A stretch of DNA of 46,863 nt. It comes from Desulfocapsa sp. Its GTDB lineage: Bacteria; Desulfobacterota; Desulfobulbia; Desulfobulbales; Desulfocapsaceae. A program made the translations under genes and the position numbers. The notes under the pieces were generated by a model that had not been told where the DNA came from, did no database searches, and saw only the letters and a list, made by a program, of their open reading frames with translations. The DNA is taken from the NCBI GenBank assembly GCA_013792135.1, contig VMSP01000007.1, positions 1-46,863 of the forward strand, read 5' to 3'. Below are positions 26,335 through 34,707 of this stretch, one piece after another. Each line of letters starts with the position of its first letter. Position 1 is the stretch's first letter.

Positions 26335-27126
26335 TCAGGCCAAAGAAGCCATAGCCCTGTACGCTGCGCTCATTATTGCCCGAGTGGTGTTCGAAGGTGC
26401 TTTGGTATCTGAAGCAGAATCGGGAGCGATTTTGATATTATTTTTAGGAAAATTTTCAGGGGATTCGTTATTGCTTTTGCCCATTGGCCCTGAGGGGGTA
26501 TCCTGATTTTCTGTCAATTGCGTTGTCTGCAATTCCTGAATGGCCTTCATCTCTTGCATGCTCGCCTGAGCGGCAATCTGGCGGTCAGCAGCCGATGGAT
26601 TGGCAGGGGCCAGGGCCGCACGTTTGACTGTGCGCATCTTCATGATCGTGGCCGCTGGCGTTGATTCTTTTCCTATGTCAATGGGAACACTGCCGCCCAC
26701 GGCGTATCGTTTACCGTTGGGTCCGGTTTGATAGGAAAAGGAGGGACCGCCTGACGCATATTGTCCAGCGGTGGACAGGTGTGCCTGTTCGTGGGTCCTT
26801 ACCTCGGCATCTCGTTGTTGGAGTTGTTGGACCTGGCGGAGCTCTGTCTCATCCAGGGGCAGCTGGTTGCTCCCCTTGGTACCTGCTTGTCTTGTGTCTG
26901 CTGCTGTTTTGTTGGCCTGCTCAGAAGTTCCGGGTGCTTCCTGGCGGGAGCTTAAAATTTTTCCTTCATAGGATAAAGAAATTTGATCTTCTGATTGTTC
27001 GCCGGCAGGAGTTGACGAGGTCGGGTCGAAGGGCGCAGCTTTGTCCTGTCCCTGGAATCTGGTTCCAGCCGAGGCGTAAGCCTGAAAGCCGTATGCAGTA
27101 ATAGGAGTTATTGAGAGGTTAGCCAT
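26335..27126 (-). CDS. SprA-related putative metalloprotease
   Basis: 263 residues. The conserved block VRTHEQAHLSTAGQYASGG contains an HExxH-like zinc motif (HEQAH), then GPNGKRYAVGGSVPIDIGKE and AALAPANPSAADRQIAAQAS. This is the SprA-related family (PF12118), of predicted but unproven protease function. The first 100 residues are low-complexity Ser/Gln/Thr; no signal peptide is seen. A Ser/Pro-rich tail follows the conserved block. Confidence 0.82.
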   Translation of the reverse strand: MANLSITPITAYGFQAYASAGTRFQGQDKAAPFDPTSSTPAGEQSEDQISLSYEGKILSSRQEAPGTSEQANKTAADTRQAGTKGSNQLPLDETELRQVQQLQQRDAEVRTHEQAHLSTAGQYASGGPSFSYQTGPNGKRYAVGGSVPIDIGKESTPAATIMKMRTVKRAALAPANPSAADRQIAAQASMQEMKAIQELQTTQLTENQDTPSGPMGKSNNESPENFPKNNIKIAPDSASDTKAPSNTTRAIMSAAYRAMASLA

Positions 27127-27371
27127 ATGTTTTTATGGTTATTCCAAAGCTATGGCGTAACGAAATTCAGAATCGTTAGCGCAGCTGTTGCCGTAGGCCA
27201 GTCAGGGGGTTCTTCCCTTAAAATGGCCTGAAACAGTATTAACTGCTCTTTATAGATTGAGCTACTCCTCTTTGTGCTTTTTTGTCAAGCAAATAAGTGA
27301 AATTCGCATGTGGAATTAAGGAATTTTTAAATAAAATAAACATAAGTCAGTGTGAATGCAAACTGTAATTA

Positions 27372-28568
27372 TTACTCATGTTCCGAGGTGGTGTCAGGTG
27401 GGTTGCTGGATTTCTCCTCAGGGGCTGCTGACTGCTTATCTGCTTTCATCGTGAAACAGACAGCGGGGAGGAATTCCTGAAAGGATTCACCGTAGATCTC
27501 CCAAATGGAGACAAAAAGGGCAGCAATGATCGGTCCGACGACGATGCCGATGATGCCAAACATGGAGATGCCGCCGAAGGTGGAAAAGAGGATGAAAAGA
27601 TCATGCATCTCGGTGTCTTTTCCCACCAGTCGGGGGCGGAGAAGGTTGTCGGCGTTGCCGGCGATCAGACCGCAGAAAATGCCGATGAAGATGGCTCCGG
27701 CAATGTCCTTGCTGAGGATCAGGATGAGGAGAGCAGGGCCCCATACAATGGCCGTGCCAACGCTGGGGACAATCGAGAGGACCGCCATAAGGCAGCCCCA
27801 GAATACCGGGCTGGGAATACCGGCCAAGGCAAATCCTAATCCGCACAGGGTACCCTGGATAATGCCGATGATGAGAGTCCCCTTGATGGTGGCCCTGGCA
27901 ACTGAAGTGAAACGTTGCAGCAGCTGCTGTTCGTCTTTGTTCTCAAGAGGGATGTAATAAAGGATCTTGTACAGAAGCTTTTTGCCATCGATGAGAAAAT
28001 AAAACATGGTGTAGAGCATGATGATGGACATGATGGCCGCGTTCACCGTCACTTTGGTGATGGAGGAAAGCGAATCGATGAGCAGGGTTGAGGTGTTACC
28101 TACCAGGTTTCCCAGTTTTTGGAGAATCATGTCTCGGTGGGGCAGAACTTGATCGTAGTAGGGACTTTTATGTAGGAAATCAGAGATTATGGTGGGTTGT
28201 TCAATAAATTTCTGAACCCAGGGGGTGACGGATTGACTGACGTGGAAGGCCTGTGCCACGACAACACCAATGAGTGCGGACATGGGTAGAAGGACAAGAC
28301 ATACTATAATGAGGATGGTCAAAAGGGAAGCTGCGTTTTCCCGACCTTTGAGCGAAATGAGTAGTCGGTGATAGAGGGGGCTGAGCAGTGCTGAAAAAAT
28401 AGCAGCCATGAAAATAGTCATGAGGAACTGATGCATCATGGACAGAAAAATGGCGGAGATGCCCATGACAAAGAGGAGCAGGACGGCTTTACTGGCAATT
28501 TTGGGAGAGGTCATGGTTCGGGTGAGTGGGTGAGAGTTTTTACGATCGGAAGAATAACAGGGCTCCAT
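27372..28568 (-). CDS. AI-2E family transporter (PerM/YdiK-like)
   Basis: 398 residues with about eight transmembrane segments, the long extracytoplasmic loop (residues about 95-170) typical of this family, and the conserved end GIIGIVVGPIIAALFVSIWE. PVFWGCLMAVLSIVPSVGTA also fits. Members export diverse small solutes or ions; an autoinducer-2 role has been assigned only to some. ATG 28568 and ATG 28514 are both possible starts and neither has a clear ribosome site. The gene is divergent to folD. Confidence 0.85.
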   Translation of the reverse strand: MEPCYSSDRKNSHPLTRTMTSPKIASKAVLLLFVMGISAIFLSMMHQFLMTIFMAAIFSALLSPLYHRLLISLKGRENAASLLTILIIVCLVLLPMSALIGVVVAQAFHVSQSVTPWVQKFIEQPTIISDFLHKSPYYDQVLPHRDMILQKLGNLVGNTSTLLIDSLSSITKVTVNAAIMSIIMLYTMFYFLIDGKKLLYKILYYIPLENKDEQQLLQRFTSVARATIKGTLIIGIIQGTLCGLGFALAGIPSPVFWGCLMAVLSIVPSVGTAIVWGPALLILILSKDIAGAIFIGIFCGLIAGNADNLLRPRLVGKDTEMHDLFILFSTFGGISMFGIIGIVVGPIIAALFVSIWEIYGESFQEFLPAVCFTMKADKQSAAPEEKSSNPPDTTSEHE

Positions 28569-28963
28569 GAAAATGATGTTTCAAGCAGAGTATCGTTGTT
28601 TTGGCGCTGATCTTCAAGGGAAAAATGAGAGAGATCGTGCCTTAGATTCAAAAAAATTGATAAATAGATAAAAAAAAATGAATAACAGGCGATTGCCTTC
28701 TTGAAAAAAAAGATAAAACCAGTTAGTTTTGACTCTTTTGACATCAGTAGGTTCAGTATGGTGGCGCGTTAAGGATAGCTTTCGCGGTCGGTCGCAGGAA
28801 GATAAGTATAGACGCTGAAAATATTAAGCCGTTGTCATAAAATAAGTGGAACATTGAATTACCGTGAACGGCATAAGGGCCGTAACGAAATGGTAAGAAA
28901 TGTAATGGTTATTTCATAACGGTTTTTCAACAATGATATGTTTTAAGCAATGAGGGAATTAAA
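28569..28963. other. Intergenic stretch between AI-2E transporter and folD
   Basis: About 395 bp without a convincing gene; an open frame at 28511-28744 on the minus strand overlaps the transporter start and lacks family features. It should contain the promoter of the acetyl-CoA pathway cluster. The element 28829-28922 has inverted ends (CCGTTGTCATAAAATAA and TTATTTCATAACGG) and contains a copy of the dispersed repeat; it sits just upstream of the folD ribosome site. Confidence 0.5.
28878..28922. repeat. Dispersed palindromic repeat, full copy upstream of folD
   Basis: GGCCGTAACGAAATGGTAAG, then AAATGTAATGGTTATTTCATAACGG in two parts; reversed, it parallels 16977-17025 almost throughout. It may form a hairpin in the 5' leader of the folD transcript or upstream of its promoter. 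Confidence 0.6.
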
Positions 28964-29851
28964 ATGACAGCAAAGATCATAAGCGGTACTGAAGTGGCAA
29001 AGGCAATCCGTGAAGAGTTAAAGGTTGAAGTTGCCGAGCTGATGGAGAAACACGGGATCATCCCTGGTCTGGTTACCATTCTTGTTGGCGAGGATCCTGC
29101 TTCTCAATCCTATGTGGCTGCCAAAAACAAAACGGCCCATGCCCTCGGAATTCATTCTGAGCAGGTGACTCTGGCTGCCGACACCCGTGAGGCGGATCTG
29201 CTGGCGCTGGTTGTTAAATATAATAATGATTCGAAGATTCACGGGATTCTGGTACAGCTTCCTCTGCCCAAGCATATCAACGAGGCCAATGTCCTTTATG
29301 CCATCAGTCCGGACAAGGATGTGGATGGTTTCCATCCTGTGAATGTGGGCAAGATGGTGCTGGGCGAGCAGTGTTTTCTTCCCTGTACTCCCCATGGTAT
29401 TTTGGAGTTGTTGGTGCGCAGCGGTGTGCAGACCAGCGGTGCCGAGGTGGTGGTTATTGGTCGTAGTAATATTGTGGGCAAGCCCATTGCTAATCTGATG
29501 CTGCAGAAACGTCCCGGCGGCAATGCCACGGTTACCCTTTGTCATACCCGGACCAAGGATATGGCGGCCCATTGCCGGCGTGCCGATATTCTGATTGCGG
29601 CGGTTGGGGTGCCCAAAATGGTCACTGCTGATATGGTAAAAGATGGAGTTGCGATCATCGATGTCGGGGTCAATCGTATCGGCATGAGCGAGTCCGGTAA
29701 GGCGATCCTGGCCGGTGATGTTGATTTTGAGGCGGTGAAAGAGAAGGCCTCCTGTATCACCCCCGTTCCTGGTGGCGTCGGTCCCATGACGATTACCATG
29801 CTGATGAAGAATACTGTGCAGGCGGCAAAAATAGCTGGAAAGCTGATCTGA
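28964..29851 (+). CDS. folD: Methylene-THF dehydrogenase / methenyl-THF cyclohydrolase
   Basis: 295 residues, start after TGAGGGA. The folate site motifs EDPASQSYVAAKNKTAHALGI (split here over residues 43-63) and GILVQLPLPKHIN, the PCTPHGILELL segment, the NADP site VVVIGRSNIVGKPIANLML, and the end TPVPGGVGPMTITMLMKN are complete. It interconverts methylene-, methenyl- and formyl-THF in the cytoplasm. Here it opens the cluster for the folate (methyl) branch of the Wood-Ljungdahl pathway and supplies methylene-THF to the MetF domain two genes on. Confidence 0.97.
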   Translation: MTAKIISGTEVAKAIREELKVEVAELMEKHGIIPGLVTILVGEDPASQSYVAAKNKTAHALGIHSEQVTLAADTREADLLALVVKYNNDSKIHGILVQLPLPKHINEANVLYAISPDKDVDGFHPVNVGKMVLGEQCFLPCTPHGILELLVRSGVQTSGAEVVVIGRSNIVGKPIANLMLQKRPGGNATVTLCHTRTKDMAAHCRRADILIAAVGVPKMVTADMVKDGVAIIDVGVNRIGMSESGKAILAGDVDFEAVKEKASCITPVPGGVGPMTITMLMKNTVQAAKIAGKLI

Positions 29852-29909
29852 TACAAAAAGTTACACTACGAGTTATCGTTCCCATACGATTTATCCTGGA
29901 GGAAACACT

Positions 29910-31892
29910 ATGAGTGATGAGAGAAACGGATGCAGCTCCTGTAATACGATTAGCCTTGCGTCAACAAAGGATCTGTTGAATCAGGATCTGGCCAAACAGG
30001 TACGCACGGCCTATGATCGCATTGACAGTAGGGGTATGTCATCCTGTCTTTTTGGTTCCAGCGGCACATGTTGTAAAAACTGTAATATGGGGCCATGTCA
30101 GATTATTGATGGTGTTGAATCCATGATAGGTGTCTGCGGGGCTACGGCTGATACTGTGGCCGCCAGAAATTTCGCCAGGACTATTGCGGCAGGTACTGCC
30201 GCTCATACCGATCATGCCCGGGAGATGGTGCGCGGCTTTATCGCCACAGCCAAAGGCGAAACGCCTCATGAGATCAAAGACGTGCAGAAGCTGCATGCCA
30301 TGGCTGAGATCTTTGGTGTTGCTATCGAAGGACGTGACAAAAACGAGATTGCCCTTGAGCTTGGCAATAAGGCCCTGGCCGAGTTTGGTCAGCAGGACGG
30401 AACGCTCACCATGCTCAAGCGGGCCCCGAAAAAACAGCAGGCGATCTGGAAAAAACTGGGAGTTGAGCCGCGCGGCATTGACCGTGAGGTAGTGGAAACC
30501 ATGCATCGGACCCATATGGGTGTTGATCAGGAATACCGCAATATCATGCTGCAGGGATCGCGCTGTGCCCTGGCAGATGGTTGGGGCGCGTCCATGCTCT
30601 CCACTGAACTTACCGATATCATGTTCGGCACCCCTGTTCCCCGGCGTGCCGTTGTTGATCTCGGGGTGTTGAAGGGTGATCATGTCAATGTCACCGTCCA
30701 TGGTCATGAACCGCTGTTGGCTGAGTCGCTTTGTCTGGCGGCCGAAGAGCCGGAGATTCTGGCTTTAGTCAAAAAGGTGGGGGCCAAGGGGATCAATCTT
30801 GCCGGGGTCTGTTGTACCGGCAATGAGATCCTTATGCGTCGCGGGATCCCTGTGGCAGGCAGTTTTATCCAGCAGGAGATGGTGCTGGCCACCGGTGCCG
30901 TTGAAGCTATGGTGGTTGATGTCCAGTGCGTTATGCAGTCAGTGGCCCAGATCGTCAAGGGGAAACATACTGATATTATCACCACCAATTATCGGGCCAA
31001 GATGCCTGATGCTATTCATATTCAGTTTGAAGAACATGATGCCATGGGGTCGGCCAAAAAAATTCTGATCAAGGCCATTAATAACTTTAAAAAGCGTGGC
31101 GAGTATTATATCCCTACAGACAAGAAATTTGATGTGGTGGTAGGTTTCAGCCATGAAACCATCAACTACATGCTGGGCGGACGTTTCCGGCAGAGCTACC
31201 GGCCTCTCAATGATAATATTATCAATGGCCGGATCAAGGGTGTGGCGGCGATAGTTGGATGTGAACATTATAAATATGCCGATGACGTCCACTTCAAGAT
31301 TGCCGTTGAACTGCTGAAGAATAATGTCCTGATTCTGGCTACCGGATGTGCGGCTCAGGCCCTTGGCAGGATGGGGTTGATGCGGCCCGAGGCTGCGGCT
31401 GAGTACTGCGGAGCAGGTCTTGCAGAAGTCTGCGAGACCGTTGGTATGCCTCCTGTTCTCCATGTCGGATCCTGTGTCGATAACAGTCGCCTGTTGATAG
31501 CCTTGACCGAGATGGTGAAAGAGGGTGGTTTGGGTGAGTCCATTGCCGATCTGCCGGCCTGTGGTACGGCCCCCTTGTGGATGAGTGAAAAGGCAGTTGC
31601 CATCGGCCAGTATTTTGTAGCCAGCGGTGCCCATGTTGTGTTCCAAAATCTTCCGGTTACCGGCGCCAAGGCTTTTAACAAGTATCTCCTTGAGGGAATG
31701 AAGGAAGAGTATGGAGCCTGCTGGGATTACGAAGAAGATCCGATCAAATTGGCCCATAAGATGATCAAAGCCATTGATGGCAAGCGTGAGGCCTTGGGGA
31801 TTAACAAGAAACAGGATCGTGTCCTCTTTGATATGGGGATGCGTCGAGAGCTGACTACGGGTATTCCGGGTCTGGGTTGCGGACAGAAATAA
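29910..31892 (+). CDS. cooS: Anaerobic carbon monoxide dehydrogenase catalytic subunit
   Basis: 660 residues, ribosome site TGGAGGAAA. The N-terminal Cys cluster region (CLFGSSGTCCKNCNMGPCQI) binds the B and D [4Fe-4S] clusters. Ligands of the NiFeS C-cluster appear in the core: VCCTGNEIL, VVDVQCVMQ, IVGCEHYKYAD, LATGCAAQAL, HVGSCVDNSR. It interconverts CO2 and CO. Next to acsB, acsC and acsD it is best read as the CODH partner (AcsA type) of the acetyl-CoA synthase complex rather than as a stand-alone CO oxidiser. No CooF ferredoxin or CooC/AcsF ATPase gene is adjacent. Confidence 0.95.
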   Translation: MSDERNGCSSCNTISLASTKDLLNQDLAKQVRTAYDRIDSRGMSSCLFGSSGTCCKNCNMGPCQIIDGVESMIGVCGATADTVAARNFARTIAAGTAAHTDHAREMVRGFIATAKGETPHEIKDVQKLHAMAEIFGVAIEGRDKNEIALELGNKALAEFGQQDGTLTMLKRAPKKQQAIWKKLGVEPRGIDREVVETMHRTHMGVDQEYRNIMLQGSRCALADGWGASMLSTELTDIMFGTPVPRRAVVDLGVLKGDHVNVTVHGHEPLLAESLCLAAEEPEILALVKKVGAKGINLAGVCCTGNEILMRRGIPVAGSFIQQEMVLATGAVEAMVVDVQCVMQSVAQIVKGKHTDIITTNYRAKMPDAIHIQFEEHDAMGSAKKILIKAINNFKKRGEYYIPTDKKFDVVVGFSHETINYMLGGRFRQSYRPLNDNIINGRIKGVAAIVGCEHYKYADDVHFKIAVELLKNNVLILATGCAAQALGRMGLMRPEAAAEYCGAGLAEVCETVGMPPVLHVGSCVDNSRLLIALTEMVKEGGLGESIADLPACGTAPLWMSEKAVAIGQYFVASGAHVVFQNLPVTGAKAFNKYLLEGMKEEYGACWDYEEDPIKLAHKMIKAIDGKREALGINKKQDRVLFDMGMRRELTTGIPGLGCGQK

Positions 31893-31909
31893 AAGACTGA
31901 ATGTTGAAA

Positions 31910-31934
31910 GCAGGGTGCGCGCGGTGTACCCTGC
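31910..31934 (+). other. Stem-loop between cooS and metF-acsD
   Basis: Exact 7-bp arms GCAGGGT and ACCCTGC enclose an 11-nt loop. There is no T run after it, so it is more likely a transcript-stability or processing element than a terminator. Confidence 0.5.
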
Positions 31935-31985
31935 AACTGAATCGTTACGAATTTAGCGAGTTTTTCTGATGGAGGAGCGCGTCCG

Positions 31986-34670
31986 ATGAAATCGGGGAGT
32001 AATCTTGAAAGGGTGTTGAGGGCTGGAGAGTTCGCGGTAACAGGTGAACTGGGGCCTCCTAAAAATGGGAACCCTGAAGTGGTGCGGGAAAAGGCGCGTC
32101 TCTTGAAAGGTCATGTGGATGCGGTAAATATCACCGACTGCCAGACGGCGATCGTTCGCATGTCATCAATTGCTGCGGGTCTGATTACCCAGAATGAAGG
32201 GGTTGAGCCTGTAATCCAGATGACCTGTCGTGACAGGAATCGTATTGGGATGCAGTCGGATATTCTGGGTGCGCAGGCCTTGGGTCTGAAAAACCTGCTC
32301 TGTCTGACTGGTGATCATCAGAAATTCGGCAATCATCCTGGATCAAAAGGAGTTTTTGATATGGACTCCATTCAGATGCTCGGCATGGTTAAGGCCATGC
32401 GGGATGAAAAACAATTTCAATGCGGTGAGGAAATAAAGAGTAATGAACCCCGGTTCTTCCTCGGTGCGGCTGCCAATCCTTTCGCTCACCCCTTTGAATA
32501 TCGGGCGGTACGTTTAGGGAAAAAGGTGGCCGCCGGCGCAGATTTTATTCAGACCCAGATCATCTATAATGTGGAAAGATTTGCCAAATTCATGGAGATG
32601 GTTCGTGATCTTGGGCTTGATGAAAAGGTCTTTATCCTGGCTGGCGTCACTCCTCCCAAGTCCCTTGGCATGGCTCGCTACATGAAGAGCTCGGTACCCG
32701 GCATGGATGTGACCGATGACGTGATCCGGCGGATGCAGGATGCCAAAGACAAGCAGGAGGAAGGAATCAACATCTGTGTTGATATCATCCGGCAGGTCAA
32801 GGAGATCAAGGGTGTGGCCGGTGTCCATGTAATGGCCATTGAATGGGAAAGCGCGGTGCCGGAGATCCTTAAACGGGCCGGACTGCTGCCACGGCCATCC
32901 ATTTTCGGCGAGGCTGTAGCCGAAGGTGTTACGCCTGAAAAAGAGACTCAGGAATCCATCCATATTCAGGCTGTGGATATGGAGAAGCTCCTGGTGAAGG
33001 CCAGAGCTGAAGCAGCAGAGATCGTTGCAACTGCCCGCAGAGAGGCTGAGTCGCTTATGGTGAAGGCTCAGGCAGCAAAGCTGGGTATCGGTGGTGCTCA
33101 GGTGGTTGTGGCTGATACGAAAACGACTGGAACAAGTGTGCCCACGGGCGAAATAGATGACGCAGGAGAGCATGAGATGAATGAAAAAGAGCGTATCATG
33201 GCCTTGGAGGCCATGAATCATGGACTATCCGCCTTGAAAAAGGCCTATGGCTTGTCCGACGAGCAGTTTGAGGCCATTACTAATTTTGCAGGCGCTCATG
33301 CCATCCTCAATCGTGAACCGCAAAAGTCGGTTGTGGCTTCTGCGCCTGTTGCCCCTGAAGCTGCTCCTGCAGCAGCTCCTGTAGCAGCGCCTACTCCGAA
33401 AGTAGATACGGCAGCAGAAGATGCTGCCAAGGCCGCGGCTGAGGCAAAGGTAAAGGCTGAAGCCAAGGCTGCAGCAGATGCTGCTGGACAGGCCAAGGCG
33501 CAGGAAGCGGTTCAACAGGCGGCTCAGGAAAAGTCCGCAGCAGAAGCAAAAATAAAGGCTGATGCTGAGGCAAAGGCTGCGGCAGAGGCCAAGGCCAAGA
33601 CCGAAGAAGAGGCAAAGGCAAAAGCCGCTGCCGAGGCTGCAGCTCAGGTTACAGCTCCAACTGCTGGTGCCGATTTCGGAGTATCCTCATTGGCCCTTGA
33701 GAAGACGACACTGGCCGAGCGCGCTAGCCAGGTTGATGAAAAATCTTATAAAGAAAAATATACCGGGGTCATCCGCGAGACCGTTCTCGGGAATGGCGAT
33801 CATACCATTACTGTCGGTGGTAGTGCATCCATGCCCTTCCATCTCTTTGAAGGCATTCATCCGCACAAAGCTTTGATTGCCATGGATGTGCTCGATGCAA
33901 GACCTGACGACTGGCCAGAGACTCTGGCTCAGCATTTTACCGATGTCATGGATAATCCGGTTGCCTGGGCCCAGAAATGTATCAAGGAGTATGGTGCCGA
34001 GGCTATTAATATCTCTCTGGTTTCCACCGATCCCAACGGCATGAATCGCTCTGCATCTGATGCGTCGAAGATTGCCGCCCAGATAATTGAGGCGGTTGAG
34101 GTACCCATCATCGTCTGGGGATGCGGTAATAATGAAAAAGATACAGAGACCCTGCGCGATCTGACCTCAGTTATCGGCAACAAGAAAGTGTGCCTGGCTC
34201 CCCTTGAGGATGCCAATTATCGTGCTGTTGGCGCTACTGCCATGGCCTTCCAGCACGCCATTGTCGCAGCCTCTCCTATTGACGTGAATCTGGCTAAACA
34301 GTTGAATATCCTCCTGCAGAACCTTGGCGTTTCCTTGGAAACAGTGCTGATGGATCCATCCGTAGGTGCCCTTGGCTATGGTATTGAGTACACCTACTCA
34401 GTCATGGAGCGTATCCGTATGGCCGCCCTGATTCAACAGGATGAGAAGCTGCAGGTTCCCATTATCTGTAATCTTGGCCGTGAGGTGTGGAAGGCTAAAG
34501 AGACCAAGCTGCCCACAGATACCATGATTGGTGATCAGGAGAAGCGGGGAATCATGATGGAGGCCCTGACTGCAAGCTGTATGCTTATGGCTGGTGGTGA
34601 GGTTTTGATCATGCGTCATCCCAAGGCGGTGGCCATGACTAAGGCATTGATCAATGGTTTGATGGGCTGA
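31986..34670 (+). CDS. MetF-AcsD fusion: methylene-THF reductase joined to corrinoid protein small subunit
   Basis: One uninterrupted frame of 894 residues, ribosome site ATGGAGGAG. Residues 1-305 are a MetF-type barrel (FAVTGELGPPKNGNP, NLLCLTGDHQKFGNHPGSKG, FIQTQIIYNVERFAKFM, FILAGVTPPKS). Residues about 306-560 are a linker: a charged helix (VKARAEAAEIVATARREAES), a small conserved-looking segment (LSALKKAYGLSDEQFEAI), then a long Ala/Lys/Glu repeat. Residues about 561-894 are the CODH/ACS delta subunit (TVGGSASMPFHLFEG, INISLVSTDPNGMN, LGYGIEYTYSVMERIRMA). AcsD pairs with AcsC to form the corrinoid iron-sulfur protein that carries the methyl group. The fusion would tether the enzyme forming methyl-THF to the methyl carrier. 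MetF and AcsD are usually separate proteins of about 300 residues. The domain calls are firm; channelling is inference. Confidence 0.93.
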   Translation: MKSGSNLERVLRAGEFAVTGELGPPKNGNPEVVREKARLLKGHVDAVNITDCQTAIVRMSSIAAGLITQNEGVEPVIQMTCRDRNRIGMQSDILGAQALGLKNLLCLTGDHQKFGNHPGSKGVFDMDSIQMLGMVKAMRDEKQFQCGEEIKSNEPRFFLGAAANPFAHPFEYRAVRLGKKVAAGADFIQTQIIYNVERFAKFMEMVRDLGLDEKVFILAGVTPPKSLGMARYMKSSVPGMDVTDDVIRRMQDAKDKQEEGINICVDIIRQVKEIKGVAGVHVMAIEWESAVPEILKRAGLLPRPSIFGEAVAEGVTPEKETQESIHIQAVDMEKLLVKARAEAAEIVATARREAESLMVKAQAAKLGIGGAQVVVADTKTTGTSVPTGEIDDAGEHEMNEKERIMALEAMNHGLSALKKAYGLSDEQFEAITNFAGAHAILNREPQKSVVASAPVAPEAAPAAAPVAAPTPKVDTAAEDAAKAAAEAKVKAEAKAAADAAGQAKAQEAVQQAAQEKSAAEAKIKADAEAKAAAEAKAKTEEEAKAKAAAEAAAQVTAPTAGADFGVSSLALEKTTLAERASQVDEKSYKEKYTGVIRETVLGNGDHTITVGGSASMPFHLFEGIHPHKALIAMDVLDARPDDWPETLAQHFTDVMDNPVAWAQKCIKEYGAEAINISLVSTDPNGMNRSASDASKIAAQIIEAVEVPIIVWGCGNNEKDTETLRDLTSVIGNKKVCLAPLEDANYRAVGATAMAFQHAIVAASPIDVNLAKQLNILLQNLGVSLETVLMDPSVGALGYGIEYTYSVMERIRMAALIQQDEKLQVPIICNLGREVWKAKETKLPTDTMIGDQEKRGIMMEALTASCMLMAGGEVLIMRHPKAVAMTKALINGLMG

Positions 34671-34707
34671 TTTCAGGAAATAGCCATACAATAAAGGAGT
34701 TTATATT

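Noticed and set aside
28511-28744. 77-codon open frame on the minus strand upstream of the AI-2E gene
   Set aside because: It overlaps the transporter start, is rich in Phe/Lys/Ser typical of AT-rich non-coding DNA, and has no recognisable domain.
33225-33621. Low-complexity open frames opposite and within the MetF-AcsD linker
   Set aside because: They come from the repetitive Ala/Lys/Glu codons of the linker and have no independent support.
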